Both the position numbers and the translations under genes were made by a program. 64,000 nt of DNA. Origin: Paraconiothyrium sp. Pb-2020 (taxonomy: Eukaryota > Ascomycota > Dothideomycetes > Pleosporales > Didymosphaeriaceae). Shown piece by piece: positions 24,622 to 36,330 of this stretch. Each line of letters opens with the position of its first letter. The stretch's first letter is position 1. Where the stretch lies: NCBI GenBank assembly GCA_022419385.1, contig JAJUBI010000002.1:2108001-2172000 (forward strand). The letters are read 5' to 3'. Below the pieces are notes generated by a model. The model did no database searches and was not told where the DNA came from. It was given only the letters and a program-made list of their open reading frames with translations.

Positions 24622-26032
24622 TCGTCGGTGTCACTTCACATATGAGATCTCCACATCAGACATTGGCCAGGAAACACCACTTCCATGGATGAAGTGGAAG
24701 ACGAGATGTTTTACAGACTTGACGAGAAGCTAGAGCCGCCGATTAATGCTTTTAAAGCATCCCGTATGGGACGGAAGCAGAAACACGAAAACCATAAGCG
24801 AGATGCAAGTTCAAAAGAAAACAAAAGAATCATCGCGAATGCACTATATCACATGTTGACGTCTTTCAAGGTTTTCCGGGAATGGGCTGTTTACCACTAT
24901 GCTCTCTACTGCTCCGTAGTATCTTCGTGTTCATGGTCGCTCTGTGGTAGTAGAAACAGTGCCGTGTTCCGAGCTTCAACATTAGTTCCACTGTCTTGCC
25001 TGTACTTCTCTATACTGCGCATTGAGTCGTACACACACCACGCATAGTAAACCATATGGCTCTTTTCGAAGAATAAGCATGATTCTCGGCGAAGTCGTTA
25101 TACATCATAGGATCAGTGACTTTGGTACTACTCGCCTGTGATGTTGTTCGAAGCAGAAATAGTATGTCCACCGTATATGCTATCTTGTGAGTTTCTCGAT
25201 CAAGTAAGTCATCATATCATTACCTCTTCGTAACTTTGTGTCGCGGGTAAGACTTAGCGCATCGCTCCCAACAACAGAACGCACTTCCTTCAAATTTCTG
25301 TGATTGAATAGTGTATCTTTGTTTACCTCTAGGTTCCGTCATATCAACGTTACGAACTCAGCTTTAGTATGCTATTGGATAACCTCAACTCCTGATTCTG
25401 ATAGTGTAACGTTGCGCCCCACCGAGTGGCGAAGGTCGGGGGCGGAGCAGGGAGTGTGCTCATCCATCACAACGTTGGGGCCAGCGACGCGAAACAGGTA
25501 AGCTCCTGTCCTAGTGTCATCAGCTTCCGGTGAAGCATGGCGGCGTTTGCTCGGGTCGCAGCAAAGGTCGGGGCCAAGTCCGTTTCATGTGGCAGTACCC
25601 GCATCTCGCTCGCCTTCTAAGCTGAGGTACGGCGCTTATCCCTAGAATCGAGCAATTACGGCATGGTATAGACTAGCGATATTGACATTGGCTACTCGAG
25701 CATTGCGGCGCTCAGATAGGACGTATGATACTCCGCTGCTGCGCGGCACAGCGCGCAGTCTCAGAAACAAAAAAAAAAAGGTATATCCAATGCATACGCA
25801 GATGTGGAAGGCCGTCCAGACATGGGAGAACTAGCCAAAGCTGGAAATTCGCCGCCCCAGAAATACACTGCAAAGAAAATTCATCGCAAGTTGCTGCCGT
25901 GCGAGTCGTGCCGCTGACCGCAGAACGCCGGAAGCCCATCCTCCGTGAACACCTTCGCTGTTGAAAATGCGTCGCAAAAGTGCCGATGAAAACAGTGAGT
26001 TGAATATTGGAAGAACGCAGAGGCGGATCGGG
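24622..26032. other. Convergent intergenic region
   Basis: 1.4 kb between convergent genes, with slightly lower GC than its surroundings and an A-run at about 25769-25779. I see no gene; the short frames have no coding look. Confidence 0.4.
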
Positions 26033-27032
26033 CTATTGGCCTAGTCCCATTTCGATTTCTCTTCGCCGCTCCTCTCGGCTCATTGCTCGCGAGTGGTTAC
26101 TTCGTGCGCCGATGCTGGCTGGTCGATTCGTTGTACGCCCTCTGTCCTGCCATCGCTCCCAGGCTTGTGTCTCACCTAGACTATCTGGCCTGCTCTGCGA
26201 TCTTGCGCGGTTCCAGTCTGCGTGTGATACAGGCGGAGTTCCCACTAACTCCTGGCTATTTAAGATTCGTTCCCTTTCCTCGTGGTCTTCGGGCAGATCA
26301 ATCCTAAAAGTTGCAGAACTAGCGTCTGGGCTTGTTCCTTGGTCCTGCTTCATGAGTAACAAGGCCATTTGTTGATTAATTCTATCTTCGTCGGATAGCG
26401 GAATCTCTGGCGGTGCGGAAGGTGATCGCGCAGCGGCAGGGTACATATTTTGGACGAAGTTGTTATAATAACCTGGCTCATTGTAAAGGTTGTGAGAGCG
26501 GCTGGAACTCTGCTCACGGAGTTTCACGATGCGGCGGTGCGTCCATAAGAGCAGCATGCCGTAGAGGAAGGTGGAGGTGGTGGATATCACGGTCCCGGAT
26601 ATGGCAGCAGTTCCCCAATCGTAGGCTTTTGACACCAGGAAGTTGTAGGCAATGGTCAGGAGGCCGACCGCAGAAGAAGTGAGAGCAGGTCTGTGGCGAA
26701 TGAGGTTAGTGAGAGTATGTGAGTAGTGGGAAAACGTGGCGTACAAGAAGATGGCTTCGGCTTGGAAGATCTCATTGACAGGACAGGCAAAGCAGTAGCG
26801 CAGTGAATGAGTAGCCGGCCGTGAGAAGTGCGACGACGAAGACGTTGAGTACTGCTGGCTGATCCTGAGCTGCGGTTCTTTTGCGTAGAGTCCGGCAGGA
26901 TGAGGTAGCTAGAAGAAGTGGTTGGCTTGCATTCTCTCATGTTTCTTCGGTCGGATATGCATCTTACCCGCACAGGATCATCCACGACGCGGCAAGCGCG
27001 ATGAAGCGCCAGTACCAAGCCTTTTCCGCCAT
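26033..27032 (-). CDS. Three-TM membrane protein of unknown function
   Basis: Exons on the minus strand: 26968-27032, 26745-26864, 26033-26690; 280 residues. Introns are 103 nt (GTAAGA...CTCAG) and 54 nt (GTACGC...CACAG with a CACTAAC branch site). The second intron is 54 nt, so leaving it in keeps the frame; the spliced form is preferred for its good donor. The N-terminus holds a TM segment (FIALAASWMILCG), a second around ALTSSAVGLLTIAYNFLV and a third in ISGTVISTTSTFLYGMLLLW. The remaining 150 residues are cytosolic-type: acidic, then Arg/Ser-rich (SREERRREIEMGLGQ). I recognise no family. Topology and the tail fit a small organelle or ER membrane protein, but nothing more can be said. Confidence 0.7.
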
Positions 27033-28949
27033 TCGCGCTGTTTTTCCCGTCCAGATGTATGTACCGCTTCGATCCGGAGCGCCAGGGCATTGGAGCGGTC
27101 GCGACGCGCAGTCGAGGGGTAGGATGATGGTCGGATGGTGCTTGCGAACGGTGCTGCTCAGGCGCGAGGAGGCGGCGAACCCCTCATGCACCGGCCGGTG
27201 TACCGTGGGATTAACGAACGTCGGGGAGCGAGAGTAGGTGTGGCACTGGAAGCTGGCTACAGCCCTCCCTGTATATGGCGATGTCGCCGCGCAATTCAGC
27301 CTAACGAGTGTGAGGGATCCCAGGGCTGTGGATCGCTTCGTCACGGGAGGGATGTGGCCGAGACGTGCGTCCGGACGGCACAGCAAAACGGCGTGCGAAT
27401 GCGATTCACCGCGACAGACTGGTGGACGGCGACGGTCGGGGAACGAGAGAGAGGGCGAGCGGGAGAGAGAAAGGCGGATGGCAGGCAACGGCTGCGGTCG
27501 AGGACAGCGGCTGGTCACCATGGACGAGGCGGAGAGAGATGCACATCCTGGTCCACAGCCACGAGCTTGGTGCTGAGCGGCGCTGCAACCATGACCACCA
27601 GCCCCGACCAGCCCTCGATTCGATAGTACAGTACGTGCGAGTCCGACGAGCGCCAGAGGCCGCATCTGCCGCGTCTGCTCCTGTCCTCTACCATCATCTT
27701 GCGACGCCGTTGCGCGTTGCACCTCTGCAGCCGTAGGGCTACCACAGGCCAACGTGCGGCTGCGCTGCCGGACGCTACCTTAGCCCTTCTCTCCACGCAA
27801 CATGGTCCGAGTCCGCACCTCATACAAAGTCGCATCCTCACTGCTGCCCGTTCCGCCTTGCAGAGCTGGCTTCCGCCATTGTCGCATGTGTGCCGTACCC
27901 CTGGGCATGACGAACGCTGTGCGCGCTGTTCCACGACCACCCTTCTGTTGGCATCACCGGAACAGCTTGAATGTCCGATGTGTTTCACCCCGACATCGTT
28001 TCGATATCGCTAGTCCTGCTCCGATCCACTCTCCATCCGAACTGCCGGCCTGGAGGTGATTGCGCCCCAAGCAGGAAACCCTCGCCGCCATGGAGGCCAA
28101 AGGATTTATCCTCCATACGGCGCCCCATCTCCTTCGCCTGCGCGCAGTCGACCCCATTGCACCTCGACGGCCAGCATGTCCCTAGCAGTATTGCTTCTTC
28201 TGTGCACCGCCTCGCAGCATTCAAGTCGCAGCGGGGCACTAATACTACGTGATTACCTATATGGAACGTGGTGTACACCGCAGGATCATCCTTTCCTTCA
28301 TCCTTCCAGCCCTATGCGTAGAAGCTCTGCGGTCTTCACTGACGTTAACACAAAATACACAGGTAACAGCCTGACGCGTCTATCAAGAGATTGCGTAGAA
28401 GCCACGACCACCGGACCGTCCTCTCAGGTTGCTCGCTACATCCACAGCACCATTGCACACTACCTATGCTAATATGAGGGGCCACCATTCTACTTAGATA
28501 TGTCCATCTCTATTGTCGCTTTTGCGCAGTACTAGCACGGTACTAGCAGCATCATCCTATTGATATAATCGGGCGGTTCCACTTCCCACTCGCGCGAGAC
28601 CTTTCTAGGTATCAGCAATCACTCGACCTCCTCCCCAATCCGTCTAGCTGTGAGCTTTTTCCTTACAAGTTCATTTCTCTTATGCATCCAAGCAGGGGTC
28701 CTGGCTTACACACGTGGCACCCACGTTGCTTCTCCCTTGGACCCTAAGCCTTACCTGCATCTCCCCGAAGATTCTGCTCTACCTGATTCTGTTCTCGCTA
28801 TATATGCTTTTAGTCCTGCGATCTGCTACTCATTTCTCCATAGCCGTCAATCTCGAAACTCCAGAGGTGGTGCTGCGGATCGCCAGCCATGTGCAAGCGA
28901 AGACCTCCAGCTCCTTTGAAGTGACATCATTCGTCCACCAACATGGTCA
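27033..28949. other. Intergenic region with no convincing gene
   Basis: 1.9 kb, GC-rich until about 28,300. Many long frames overlap on both strands, which is a base-composition effect; their translations are Arg/Ser/Pro-rich and without motifs. It separates the TM-protein start from the PhoD relic. Confidence 0.4.
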
Positions 28950-29370
28950 TCCCAGACAGATATCCAGGGAATTTGCTGGTGGCTCGCGACGAGATCCAGA
29001 TCGGTGCGGTAGGTGGCGAGACGCTTCCTGTAGTCATATAGCGAGAAGATCTCCTTGTCAGGCTGTGGTACGCGGCCGATGCTTTGACCCCAGCCGTAGT
29101 CATCGTTCTTATATTCGTAAATGTAATCGCCGAGATGCACGACATAGTCGACAGAGTCTTTTCGCACCGGGTTACCGTAGGCGTCGAGGAAGCCGAAGGG
29201 GTAATTGGAACACGAGTAGATTGCAAGGCCGACCTTGGTCACGTCGTCGTCGGCGTTGGGCGTAGTCTTGGTCCTCCCGACAGGGCTCGTGTTGTTGGAT
29301 TTACACACATTGAACTGGTAGTAGTAATTTGTGCAGGCTTCGAGGTTCTTGGCTCTCGAAGCGCAAGCAT
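28950..29370 (-). pseudogene. PhoD-type alkaline phosphatase relic
   Basis: About 140 codons on the minus strand read as the middle of a PhoD-family metallophosphatase: TNYYYQFNVC, KVGLAIYSCSNYPFGF, DSVDYVVHLGDYIYEY (metal-binding GD) and PWISVWDDH. Homology begins about residue NLEACTNYYYQF and stops straight after WDDH; beyond it only a short unrelated tail (VGGRMMSLQRSW) follows. Full PhoD proteins are several hundred residues longer on both sides, with further metal ligands after the WDDH, so this fragment cannot be active. The sequence itself is not AT-shifted and the frame inside is clean, which suggests a recent partial duplication or deletion, not RIP. PhoD would release phosphate from phosphodiesters outside the cell. 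Confidence 0.75.
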
Positions 29371-29582
29371 GACAGGAAATCCAGGTGCTGAGGTTCGCGA
29401 GTCGTCGTCGAGGCAGGCACCAACGCGGGGGCGGGGTACGAGTAGAGCTCGTAGAAGGTAGCTCCCTCGAGGTGTCATGACGCCACTGCAACCGCCATAG
29501 CAAACAAACTTGACCCCTCCTCCCACTACACCCTCACCCGTCCACCCACCCATACCACGCCCACTCCCGTCCAGCAGCAACC

Positions 29583-30176
29583 ATGTCCGACGCGCGCATC
29601 CCCACGTCGACCTCGGTCAGCGAATCCGCCGTCATCGAAGCCCCATTCAGCGCCGTCTGGCACCTCATCAAGCTGCACGACTTTTCCAAGTTCTGGAGCA
29701 AGCTAGACAAGAGCGAGCTTGTCAAGTCTTCCTCGCCCGAGACCGACGTCGTCAAGTGGACCTTCCAGGATGGCACCGTGCTCGAGGTGAAGCAGGAGGA
29801 GCACTCGGTGTGTTAATGCTCATACCTTTTTCGCTCCCATGACACGGCGAAGCAACTCGCTAATATCGCCATCGCAGAGCATCGACCACTTCATCACCTA
29901 CTCGGTCATCTCGAGCCAGCCCGCGCTGAGCTACACCAGCGTCATGAGCACCATCCGCGCCTACCCCGTCACCTCGGGCAACCACGAGGGACACACCTTC
30001 ATCACTTGGACGGGCAACTTCTCTAGCGACGCTGATGCCGGTACGTCCCCTTGCCTGCACATTTGCCAACCCAATTGTGCTGCAAGCAAATCTAACGACC
30101 TATAGGTGTCATCGAGGACGCCAAGTTCAAGCGCCGCGAAGCTCTCGCGGACCTCGCCAAGGCTGCCGCCAAATAA
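29583..30176 (+). CDS. SRPBCC/START-like small protein
   Basis: Exons 29583-29807, 29878-30040, 30106-30176 give 152 residues; introns 70 and 65 nt, all GT-AG, phases agree. The fold is recognisable: VSESAVIEAPFSAVWHLI at the first strand-helix, WSKLDKSELV, then DVVKWTFQDGTVLEV and a last helix ALADLAKAAAK. That is the Bet v 1/polyketide cyclase-like (SRPBCC) pattern, a hydrophobic-ligand binding pocket. Related fungal and bacterial proteins of this size have unknown ligands. No signal peptide, so cytosolic. No cluster partner is evident; the PhoD relic lies just upstream in the opposite direction. Confidence 0.85.
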
Positions 30177-30727
30177 ATATTCCGATGATGAGGACGTGCG
30201 AGCCAGTGCTAACACGGAATTGACTCTCAGCCATGCCACAGATTGGGCCATGGGCTCATGTCTTCCAGGGTAAGCATCCTGCACAACCGGCTAGGTAGAA
30301 TACACGACGACGAAACAACAGAAAAAAAGACATGATTAACAATGGAATGTTCATGGCAGAGTGGGATTGTTGCATGTTGATTATGATTAGACTTTCTATC
30401 ATGACATGGTGGACATCGTAATACGAACGGACAGCTCTGTTATGTTACAACCATGCCCGCTGTGTGAAGAATCTTCAATGCAATGGAAATACCCGTACCA
30501 CGTACAATGAGTGCTGACGAGATTCATGTCGCTATCACCGCCGAGCGCCCATCTTTTTGATCCTAATCCCGCCCAAACCCAACACAGAAAGGGTATCTAC
30601 CGCGAGACTGCCCAAACGCCGAACCCAAACCCCAAGACAATGCGGTCAGTGGAAACGTCCTCCAGCCAGAATGAAGACAACAACATCTACACCCCAATCC
30701 CCACGTCAACTAAACCATCAACGACGC
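30177..30727. other. Convergent intergenic region
   Basis: 550 bp between the SRPBCC gene and the end of SPT20. Slightly AT-rich; holds 3' ends of both genes and nothing else recognised. Confidence 0.4.
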
Positions 30728-33562
30728 TCAAACACCGCTCCAGTTCATATCTCCACCCTGTTGCTGCTGCTGCTGTCCTTGCTGCTGCATAGCAGCCCTT
30801 GCTTGCGCCTGTCGCATCATCATCATTTGCTGCATTTGTTGCTGATTCATCCCCTGCATGTTTCCCATGTTCATCCCTTGCATCCCTTGCATGCCCTGCA
30901 TGCCCATGTTGCCTTGGTTCATCGCCTGCATATTCGCCATGTTCATCCCGTTCATATTCGCCATGTTACCCATGTTGTTGACGTTGAATCCAGCCGGCAT
31001 GTTGTTCATGTTCATCTGACCACCCTGCTGCATCGCCTGCTGTCGCATCTGCATGATTTGATTCTGTCGCTGCTGTTGAGCGCGTTGCTGTTGAAGCATC
31101 TGCTGATACTGTTGCATTTGAACCGAAGCCTGTGGGTTGCCGCCACCTTGCATGTTCATCTGGTTAGACATGCCTTGCATGTTCATCTGCCCAGCCTGGG
31201 CCATTGCCTGTTGCTGTGCTGCTTGCTGCTGTTGCTGTTGTGCCTCTCTTTGCCTTATGGCTGCTTCCATTTGGTTCATCTGCGCTAGGTGTTGTTGTGG
31301 GACGTTTTGGCCAAAGGTCTGTATGAGCTGCTGCTTGCGTGACATGTACTGCTGACGAAGTTGCTGCAGGTTCATGTTAGCAAGCTGCGTTGCGCCAGCG
31401 TTCGGGGTTCCAGCCTGAGGCATTCCTTGTGGTGACATATTCGCGGCCATGCGCTGTTGTTGTTGCTGTTGCAGTTGCTGATAGAATCTGGATGCTAGCA
31501 TTTGCCTATAATGCTGAGGATTTTGACCTTGAGGGACACCGTTGGCCTGAATCTGCATGTTCGCGCGTTGTATGGCCGCCTGCTGGATTTGTTGTTGATT
31601 GCTGGGCGACATATTGGTCTGCTGCATGCCTTGTGCCCGCAGGTTCTGCATGTTCTGATTCTGAAGGAACTGCATTTGTTCGGGAGTCATGTTCTGACCG
31701 GGCTGGGGTGTGTGCATCATGATTGGCGTAGCACCTGGCACTGGGATGTTAGGACTTCCTTGGTTGTTCATCCGAGGTGTTGGCGTTGAAGATATGTTAC
31801 GGGCCGGCATAGCGGAATTCATGACCGGGGTTCCTTGCACAATCTGTGGCGTTCCAGTGCGACTCAAGTTCTGGTGCTGCTGGCTAGCGGTACGGGCCAT
31901 GGCGTTCGGATGATGTGATATAGCAGAAGGAGGTCGAGCAGGACTGCCAGCGGCGTGATTTGAAGACGTAGCAACCATCGGTGTGCCACCCATCGGATGC
32001 GTGGCATGTACTTGGTGGAGCGGTGATGCCGCAGCGGCCATAGGCGTCTGCTGGCGAACAACAGGAGACGAGAATTGCGGCTGTGTTGCGGATAATGGGG
32101 TCTGGGACACCTGGGCATTTGCATTGGCCATTTGCATTGCGAGAGCTTGCTGTTGCTGCTGCTGTTGCTGCTGTTGCTGCTGACGTGCCATGGCTTCCTG
32201 CTTCTTTTGCAGCATAACAGAAGCAGCACTCTGCTCGGCTTGCTGGTTGGCTTCGATCTCGCGACGCTTAGCTGCCTCTGCGTCTACTTGTGCTTGTCTC
32301 TTAGCTTGCGCCTGTCTCGCCTCCTCTTCCTTCTTCCTACGTTCAGCTTCTTCATGATTCGTCTTGATAGCCGCCAAGGTCTTGAAGCGTGAGAAAGTTT
32401 GCTGATTGGCGCCTGCGCGAACGGCATGCTGGCTCTCGTCTCCGCCTGCTGCTGCCGCAGTATTGCTGGCTTGATGCTCGTCACCCGCAAGCATGAAACG
32501 TTGCATATCTGCGGCCTCGGCTTCATCCGCGGCCAACTCGGCGGTAGTCCGTTTGCGTGTCTTTCGCATGGGTGGTGAATGCTGATTATTCGGATGAGTA
32601 TTAGCATCCATGAGCGCGAGAGTCTCTCTGAAACTCTTTGTCGGTTCTAGATACAGCTTGGGACAAGTTTCGCTGAGAACGGCAGACTCGAACTCATGCA
32701 AATTGTTCTCGTCTAGGGTCATCTTCTGTCTTTTAGGGCTTCGGCCTGCGGCTAACGTACTGGGTGTAGGTGGGACAGCTGTCAAGGGTGTGGGCGGGTT
32801 GCCAGCGGCGCGCGCAGCCGCTTGGTTACGGCGAAGGGTCGCTACGTCTGGAAGGGGTGTATTGGCAAGCTGTGTGATATCGGCGAGTTGAGACTGGGGT
32901 GTGGGAAATAACACGACGGTTGCGACTTTCGCCTTGTTCACCTGTTTCTGCGACGCTGCCTGGCCAGGTGCCGGCATGTTCTCCTTGTCCACGTCCTTGT
33001 CTGCTTTCGCCTCGTCGCCCGCACGCTGTCCGTCTGCTTGCTCGGATTTAGCATTGGCTTTGACTGCAGGGTGTAGAGCGTGCGGGGAGGGAGTGATGAA
33101 GTTGTTATTGTTGTGGATCGAGAAGGGGTCTGCACTAGAACCCTCAGTGGAGCTATTCGTGTCATCCTTGGCTTTGATGCCCGAATTCCGAAAGTTGTGT
33201 ACCTCGACGATGAGACAGCTGTCGTAGAATTGGACTCCCATGGCATGGAGCTCTTCCAGCATGTTGTGCGGCACCGTCTTCTGCCTGAGATGATCCAGAA
33301 GTTCGCGCATGGGAGAGGCGTACGAAAGCGTCTCTTGGGAGTCATTGAGCCTAAAGTGACTTTGATAGAGATAGATGCGCAGCGAGGGTGGACGGCCGTT
33401 GAACTTCTTCAGGATGTATTGTGGGCGGTTGACATAGGGTTGGGTGTCCTCCTTGGTCATGCCGTTCTCCATGCCGGCCTTGGCTACGACTTTTGGGCGC
33501 TGGGTCTCGCGGCGCTGGCGGAGCGCCTGCGATGGGCGGACGGCGGCGACTGTGGCCGACAT
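30728..33562 (-). CDS. SPT20: SAGA complex subunit Spt20
   Basis: Single exon, 944 residues, ATG at 33560-33562. Spt20 keeps the SAGA histone acetyltransferase complex together. The conserved N-terminal Spt20 domain is at about residues 45-125: YILKKFNGRPPSLRIYLYQS, HFRLNDSQETLSYASPMREL and FYDSCLIVEVHNFRN. After it the protein is low complexity: KR- and Ala-rich parts, a predicted coiled region near 390-440 (EAERRKKEEEARQAQAKRQ), then a Gln-rich and Met-rich half with runs of Q and repeated MNMQG/MQGMQ units. This is the usual layout of fungal Spt20. The upstream 0.6 kb is the promoter. Gene call is firm, exact start good. Confidence 0.92.
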   Translation of the reverse strand: MSATVAAVRPSQALRQRRETQRPKVVAKAGMENGMTKEDTQPYVNRPQYILKKFNGRPPSLRIYLYQSHFRLNDSQETLSYASPMRELLDHLRQKTVPHNMLEELHAMGVQFYDSCLIVEVHNFRNSGIKAKDDTNSSTEGSSADPFSIHNNNNFITPSPHALHPAVKANAKSEQADGQRAGDEAKADKDVDKENMPAPGQAASQKQVNKAKVATVVLFPTPQSQLADITQLANTPLPDVATLRRNQAAARAAGNPPTPLTAVPPTPSTLAAGRSPKRQKMTLDENNLHEFESAVLSETCPKLYLEPTKSFRETLALMDANTHPNNQHSPPMRKTRKRTTAELAADEAEAADMQRFMLAGDEHQASNTAAAAGGDESQHAVRAGANQQTFSRFKTLAAIKTNHEEAERRKKEEEARQAQAKRQAQVDAEAAKRREIEANQQAEQSAASVMLQKKQEAMARQQQQQQQQQQQQALAMQMANANAQVSQTPLSATQPQFSSPVVRQQTPMAAAASPLHQVHATHPMGGTPMVATSSNHAAGSPARPPSAISHHPNAMARTASQQHQNLSRTGTPQIVQGTPVMNSAMPARNISSTPTPRMNNQGSPNIPVPGATPIMMHTPQPGQNMTPEQMQFLQNQNMQNLRAQGMQQTNMSPSNQQQIQQAAIQRANMQIQANGVPQGQNPQHYRQMLASRFYQQLQQQQQQRMAANMSPQGMPQAGTPNAGATQLANMNLQQLRQQYMSRKQQLIQTFGQNVPQQHLAQMNQMEAAIRQREAQQQQQQAAQQQAMAQAGQMNMQGMSNQMNMQGGGNPQASVQMQQYQQMLQQQRAQQQRQNQIMQMRQQAMQQGGQMNMNNMPAGFNVNNMGNMANMNGMNMANMQAMNQGNMGMQGMQGMQGMNMGNMQGMNQQQMQQMMMMRQAQARAAMQQQGQQQQQQGGDMNWSGV
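32140..32182 (-). repeat. CAG/CAA microsatellite coding polyglutamine in SPT20
   Basis: On the plus strand this reads as tandem TTG/CTG triplets, on the coding strand CAA/CAG, giving about 12 consecutive Gln. Similar but interrupted runs occur at 30770-30800 and 31440-31480. Such triplet tracts vary in length between strains. Confidence 0.85.
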
Positions 33563-34139
33563 GGCGGTGAGGGACGGATCTCTAAAGCAAAGCGGTTTGT
33601 GGGACGCGCAGGTGCGAGTGGCGCGCGCGAAGCTAGAGCGGTGACGACCGCGCGAAGTGGAGGGATCGTGTGGGGTCCCGGCGCGAGAGGATCAGAGGCA
33701 CCTCGGGTAGTCCCGCGGCAACCTGGGGGCTTATGATGAATAGTGAGGGAGTAGTGTCAACGGGCAGCGCACATGTGGACGCGCGATGATGCTGGTGGCC
33801 TCCGCATGCTGCTGGGGGCGCTGAGCAATTGTGCGGCCTTCGCGTCCGATGGTTGCGCCAGCCTCAACGTTTCGCTTGGCAGACTAGTTCGTCACGTGGA
33901 AGATTTCTTAGGTAGGTACCTATGTATGGGTATCCCCCGAACCCCGACTAGGACACCTCGTCCCCCCTTTGTACTTCGGTATCTCAGCCATATATCATCC
34001 AAAGGACCGTCCTCTTGCATACGCAGTGGCCCCAGGGCGGCTGCAATTTGCAAGCGGAAGATTACAGTTCGTACCTCGCAGGTTTCTGTGTGCATCCCTT
34101 TGCGTTCTTCCCTGGCAGGCAAGTTAACATCATTACGCC
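33563..34139. other. Intergenic region
   Basis: 577 bp upstream of SPT20, probably its promoter. GC falls gradually towards 34,000. No gene seen. Confidence 0.35.
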
Positions 34140-35240
34140 ATGGCCACTACCTGCAGCCAGAGTACAAGTACCTCTGGAAGGTCGGAAGACTGTCGTCTCC
34201 AGGGCTCGCTATTTAGCACGTGCTTTGAGCACGGCGTATCAATGACAGCACCACAAACGAGTCCCAGCTCTTCCCCACTTGTTACTGAAGTCCGGCTATC
34301 AGTCTATGATACGTACAATACCGCAGTAGGCACATGTGCATCGTGCGGTGTTGATTTTGATAACGGAACATGTGACTGGTATGAACCTTCCCTTTAATGA
34401 GTCGACTTACACCGTACAATTCTATTGAGCACGCCACTATTTTATCTATCAATATAAAAAAAACGATGGTGGGAAACGTACTTAGTGACCAAGCCAGATC
34501 TGTTGGATCTTTCCGTACGTTGGCCCCGTCACGACGTTCTCGATGAACGTCATGATTTACTCAAATATTATTCGTTAAGATTACTAGTTCCTCCCTTACA
34601 TTGTACTACCCTGTGTTTCCACTGGACAACAGTGCCAATTGATCGCATAATGAGAGCTAAAAATACCTTAATACTAGTGATACCATGTGGCTGGTGGAAC
34701 ATATCAGATTGAAGGTGGAGCCAAAATAGAGAGCCGATCTTCTAGCATTGAGAGCGTTCTGTATCATCGTGTGGCTAGCTATGGTGTGACTAATGGGATG
34801 GTCGATGTTGCGAACAACAAGTACTACTCGGATAAGGAAGGTACGTTTTCGACACTAGCGATGAGGAGGGATCTTTTGATGCATTAGATATGTACTTCCG
34901 ATGACCCTTCTACAAGACAGCGCACGTATACCAGCGCTCGGATTGAATACGTATTCTCCGCTAACTATGTTCGAGCTACAATCACCCTTTAATGACCTTC
35001 TTGGTTATAGGTGCTTGGAAACAGCACTCTCTGTAGACGTTAAATCTTCATGGTAACAAACCTCCCCCTAGTGTTGACATAGACAATATATCACCCTTTA
35101 AAGTGCTAGACTTATCTACAAACACGCACTAGCCTACTACGACGATGTAATTGACACCTATCATGGAGACGGCATATTCCCTCAGGGTAACGCTTCAGGT
35201 TATACTGCATCGCTGGGAACTTCTTATCATCTTACGCAAT
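34140..35240 (+). pseudogene. Coding-like exon fragments, unknown gene
   Basis: Three pieces read as protein but do not join into a gene I can define. Piece one starts at ATG 34140 in good context (GCCATGG) and gives an 80-residue Cys-rich N-terminus ending in GTCASCGVDFDNGTCDW, followed by a GTATGA donor. Piece two (about 34684-34840) reads YQIEGGAKIESRSSSIES and ends at a GTACGT donor. Piece three (about 35105-35240) reads ALAYYDDVIDTYHGDGIFPQ and then a stop. No acceptors fit cleanly and the DNA is lower in GC than its neighbours. It may be a decayed gene or a gene with unusual introns. No family is recognised. Confidence 0.3.
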
Positions 35241-35632
35241 AAAGGCGGCGGTCGGCTCAGTCTACACATCATAGACCATTCCACGGAATACGCACGCATC
35301 ATTTTGAAGCGAGATTATATCAAAGTACACCAAAGATTAGAAACTAACGACCCTATTGTCTTCTGCGGCTTGTGCCCTCTGCCTAAGGATTATTTCAATT
35401 GGAAGGACTGGCATTTTCAGATGTCCGCCCAGAATCCTATTGCGGCCACTATGCTCTTCCTTTCCTGCATATACTGCGGCGGATTATTTCAGCGTAGTCT
35501 TTAATTTCATTACTAAGCGTTTTGCTAAAGTATAACGACGAGGAGTTCAAATGTTATATCACTTGCTCTGTCATCATACATGTTCGACATGATTCCGTTA
35601 TACGAACAGCATTCAACATGCTACTATAATGA

Positions 35633-36152
35633 ACTCACCTTCCAAAATACTGTCTGAAACATGAGCTAGGACCCGGGGTGCGCACTACTGGAACACTGGG
35701 TCTGTTCCGTCGTAACCCAGAGACTGGCCGCGTGAGACTGGCCATAAGTGAGATAGATCTACAAGAATGCCAACAGATGATTATCACCGCACCGGACGCA
35801 TCTTCTATCACAATGAACATTAGACCGAATTGTATACTCGACATAAAATGTCACACCATAAGACGTCCTCAAGAATACAACATTGCGGTGGACACGCCAC
35901 CATCCCAATGCTCTCACCGCAGCATTAACAAGACCAAGAAATGGTCCCACTTCACCGGCGGCCGACCGCTAGTGCTACTATCCGCCTTCCTTGACGTAGA
36001 CCTCCCGCATTATACGCTACTGCGCACCAGTAACCGTTTTTATAAAGCCACACCCATGTATCAAGACCCGATCAATGTCGCGACTACCCCAATCGCACAC
36101 CAGCCCCTGGCCCGTCGATACCGCCGTCATCGTACCGCGCTCAGCATCTGAA
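35633..36152 (+). other. Open frames of uncertain coding status on both strands
   Basis: A plus-strand frame is open from 35633 to 36151 with no early ATG and reads plausibly at first (GLFRRNPETGRVRLAISE). Overlapping its end, on the minus strand from about 36315 to 36030, another frame open for about 90 codons reads even more protein-like (ALYYVSDATVVEDEIRHFD) after a possible acceptor CCTAG. Both cannot be exons of one gene. I list them because they look like remnants, not because a gene can be called. Confidence 0.25.
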
Positions 36153-36330
36153 ATATCCCTTTTATCCGTCTTTACCCACAAGCGCTCACCTTCGTCCTCG
36201 GTATCGAAGTGTCGGATCTCATCCTCTACTACAGTCGCGTCGCTAACGTAGTACAGGGCACAGGCCCCTGATGACCCCGCAATATTCGCCTCCTCTGGTA
36301 ACCTAGGTGTCCATGACTTTCATCATTACA

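Noticed and set aside
27135..28013. Overlapping long frames on both strands
   Set aside because: High-GC composition artefacts; Arg/Ser-rich with no motifs and mutual overlap.
33773..34216. 147-codon plus-strand frame after SPT20
   Set aside because: Hydrophobic and basic patches without order; overlaps the better start at 34140.
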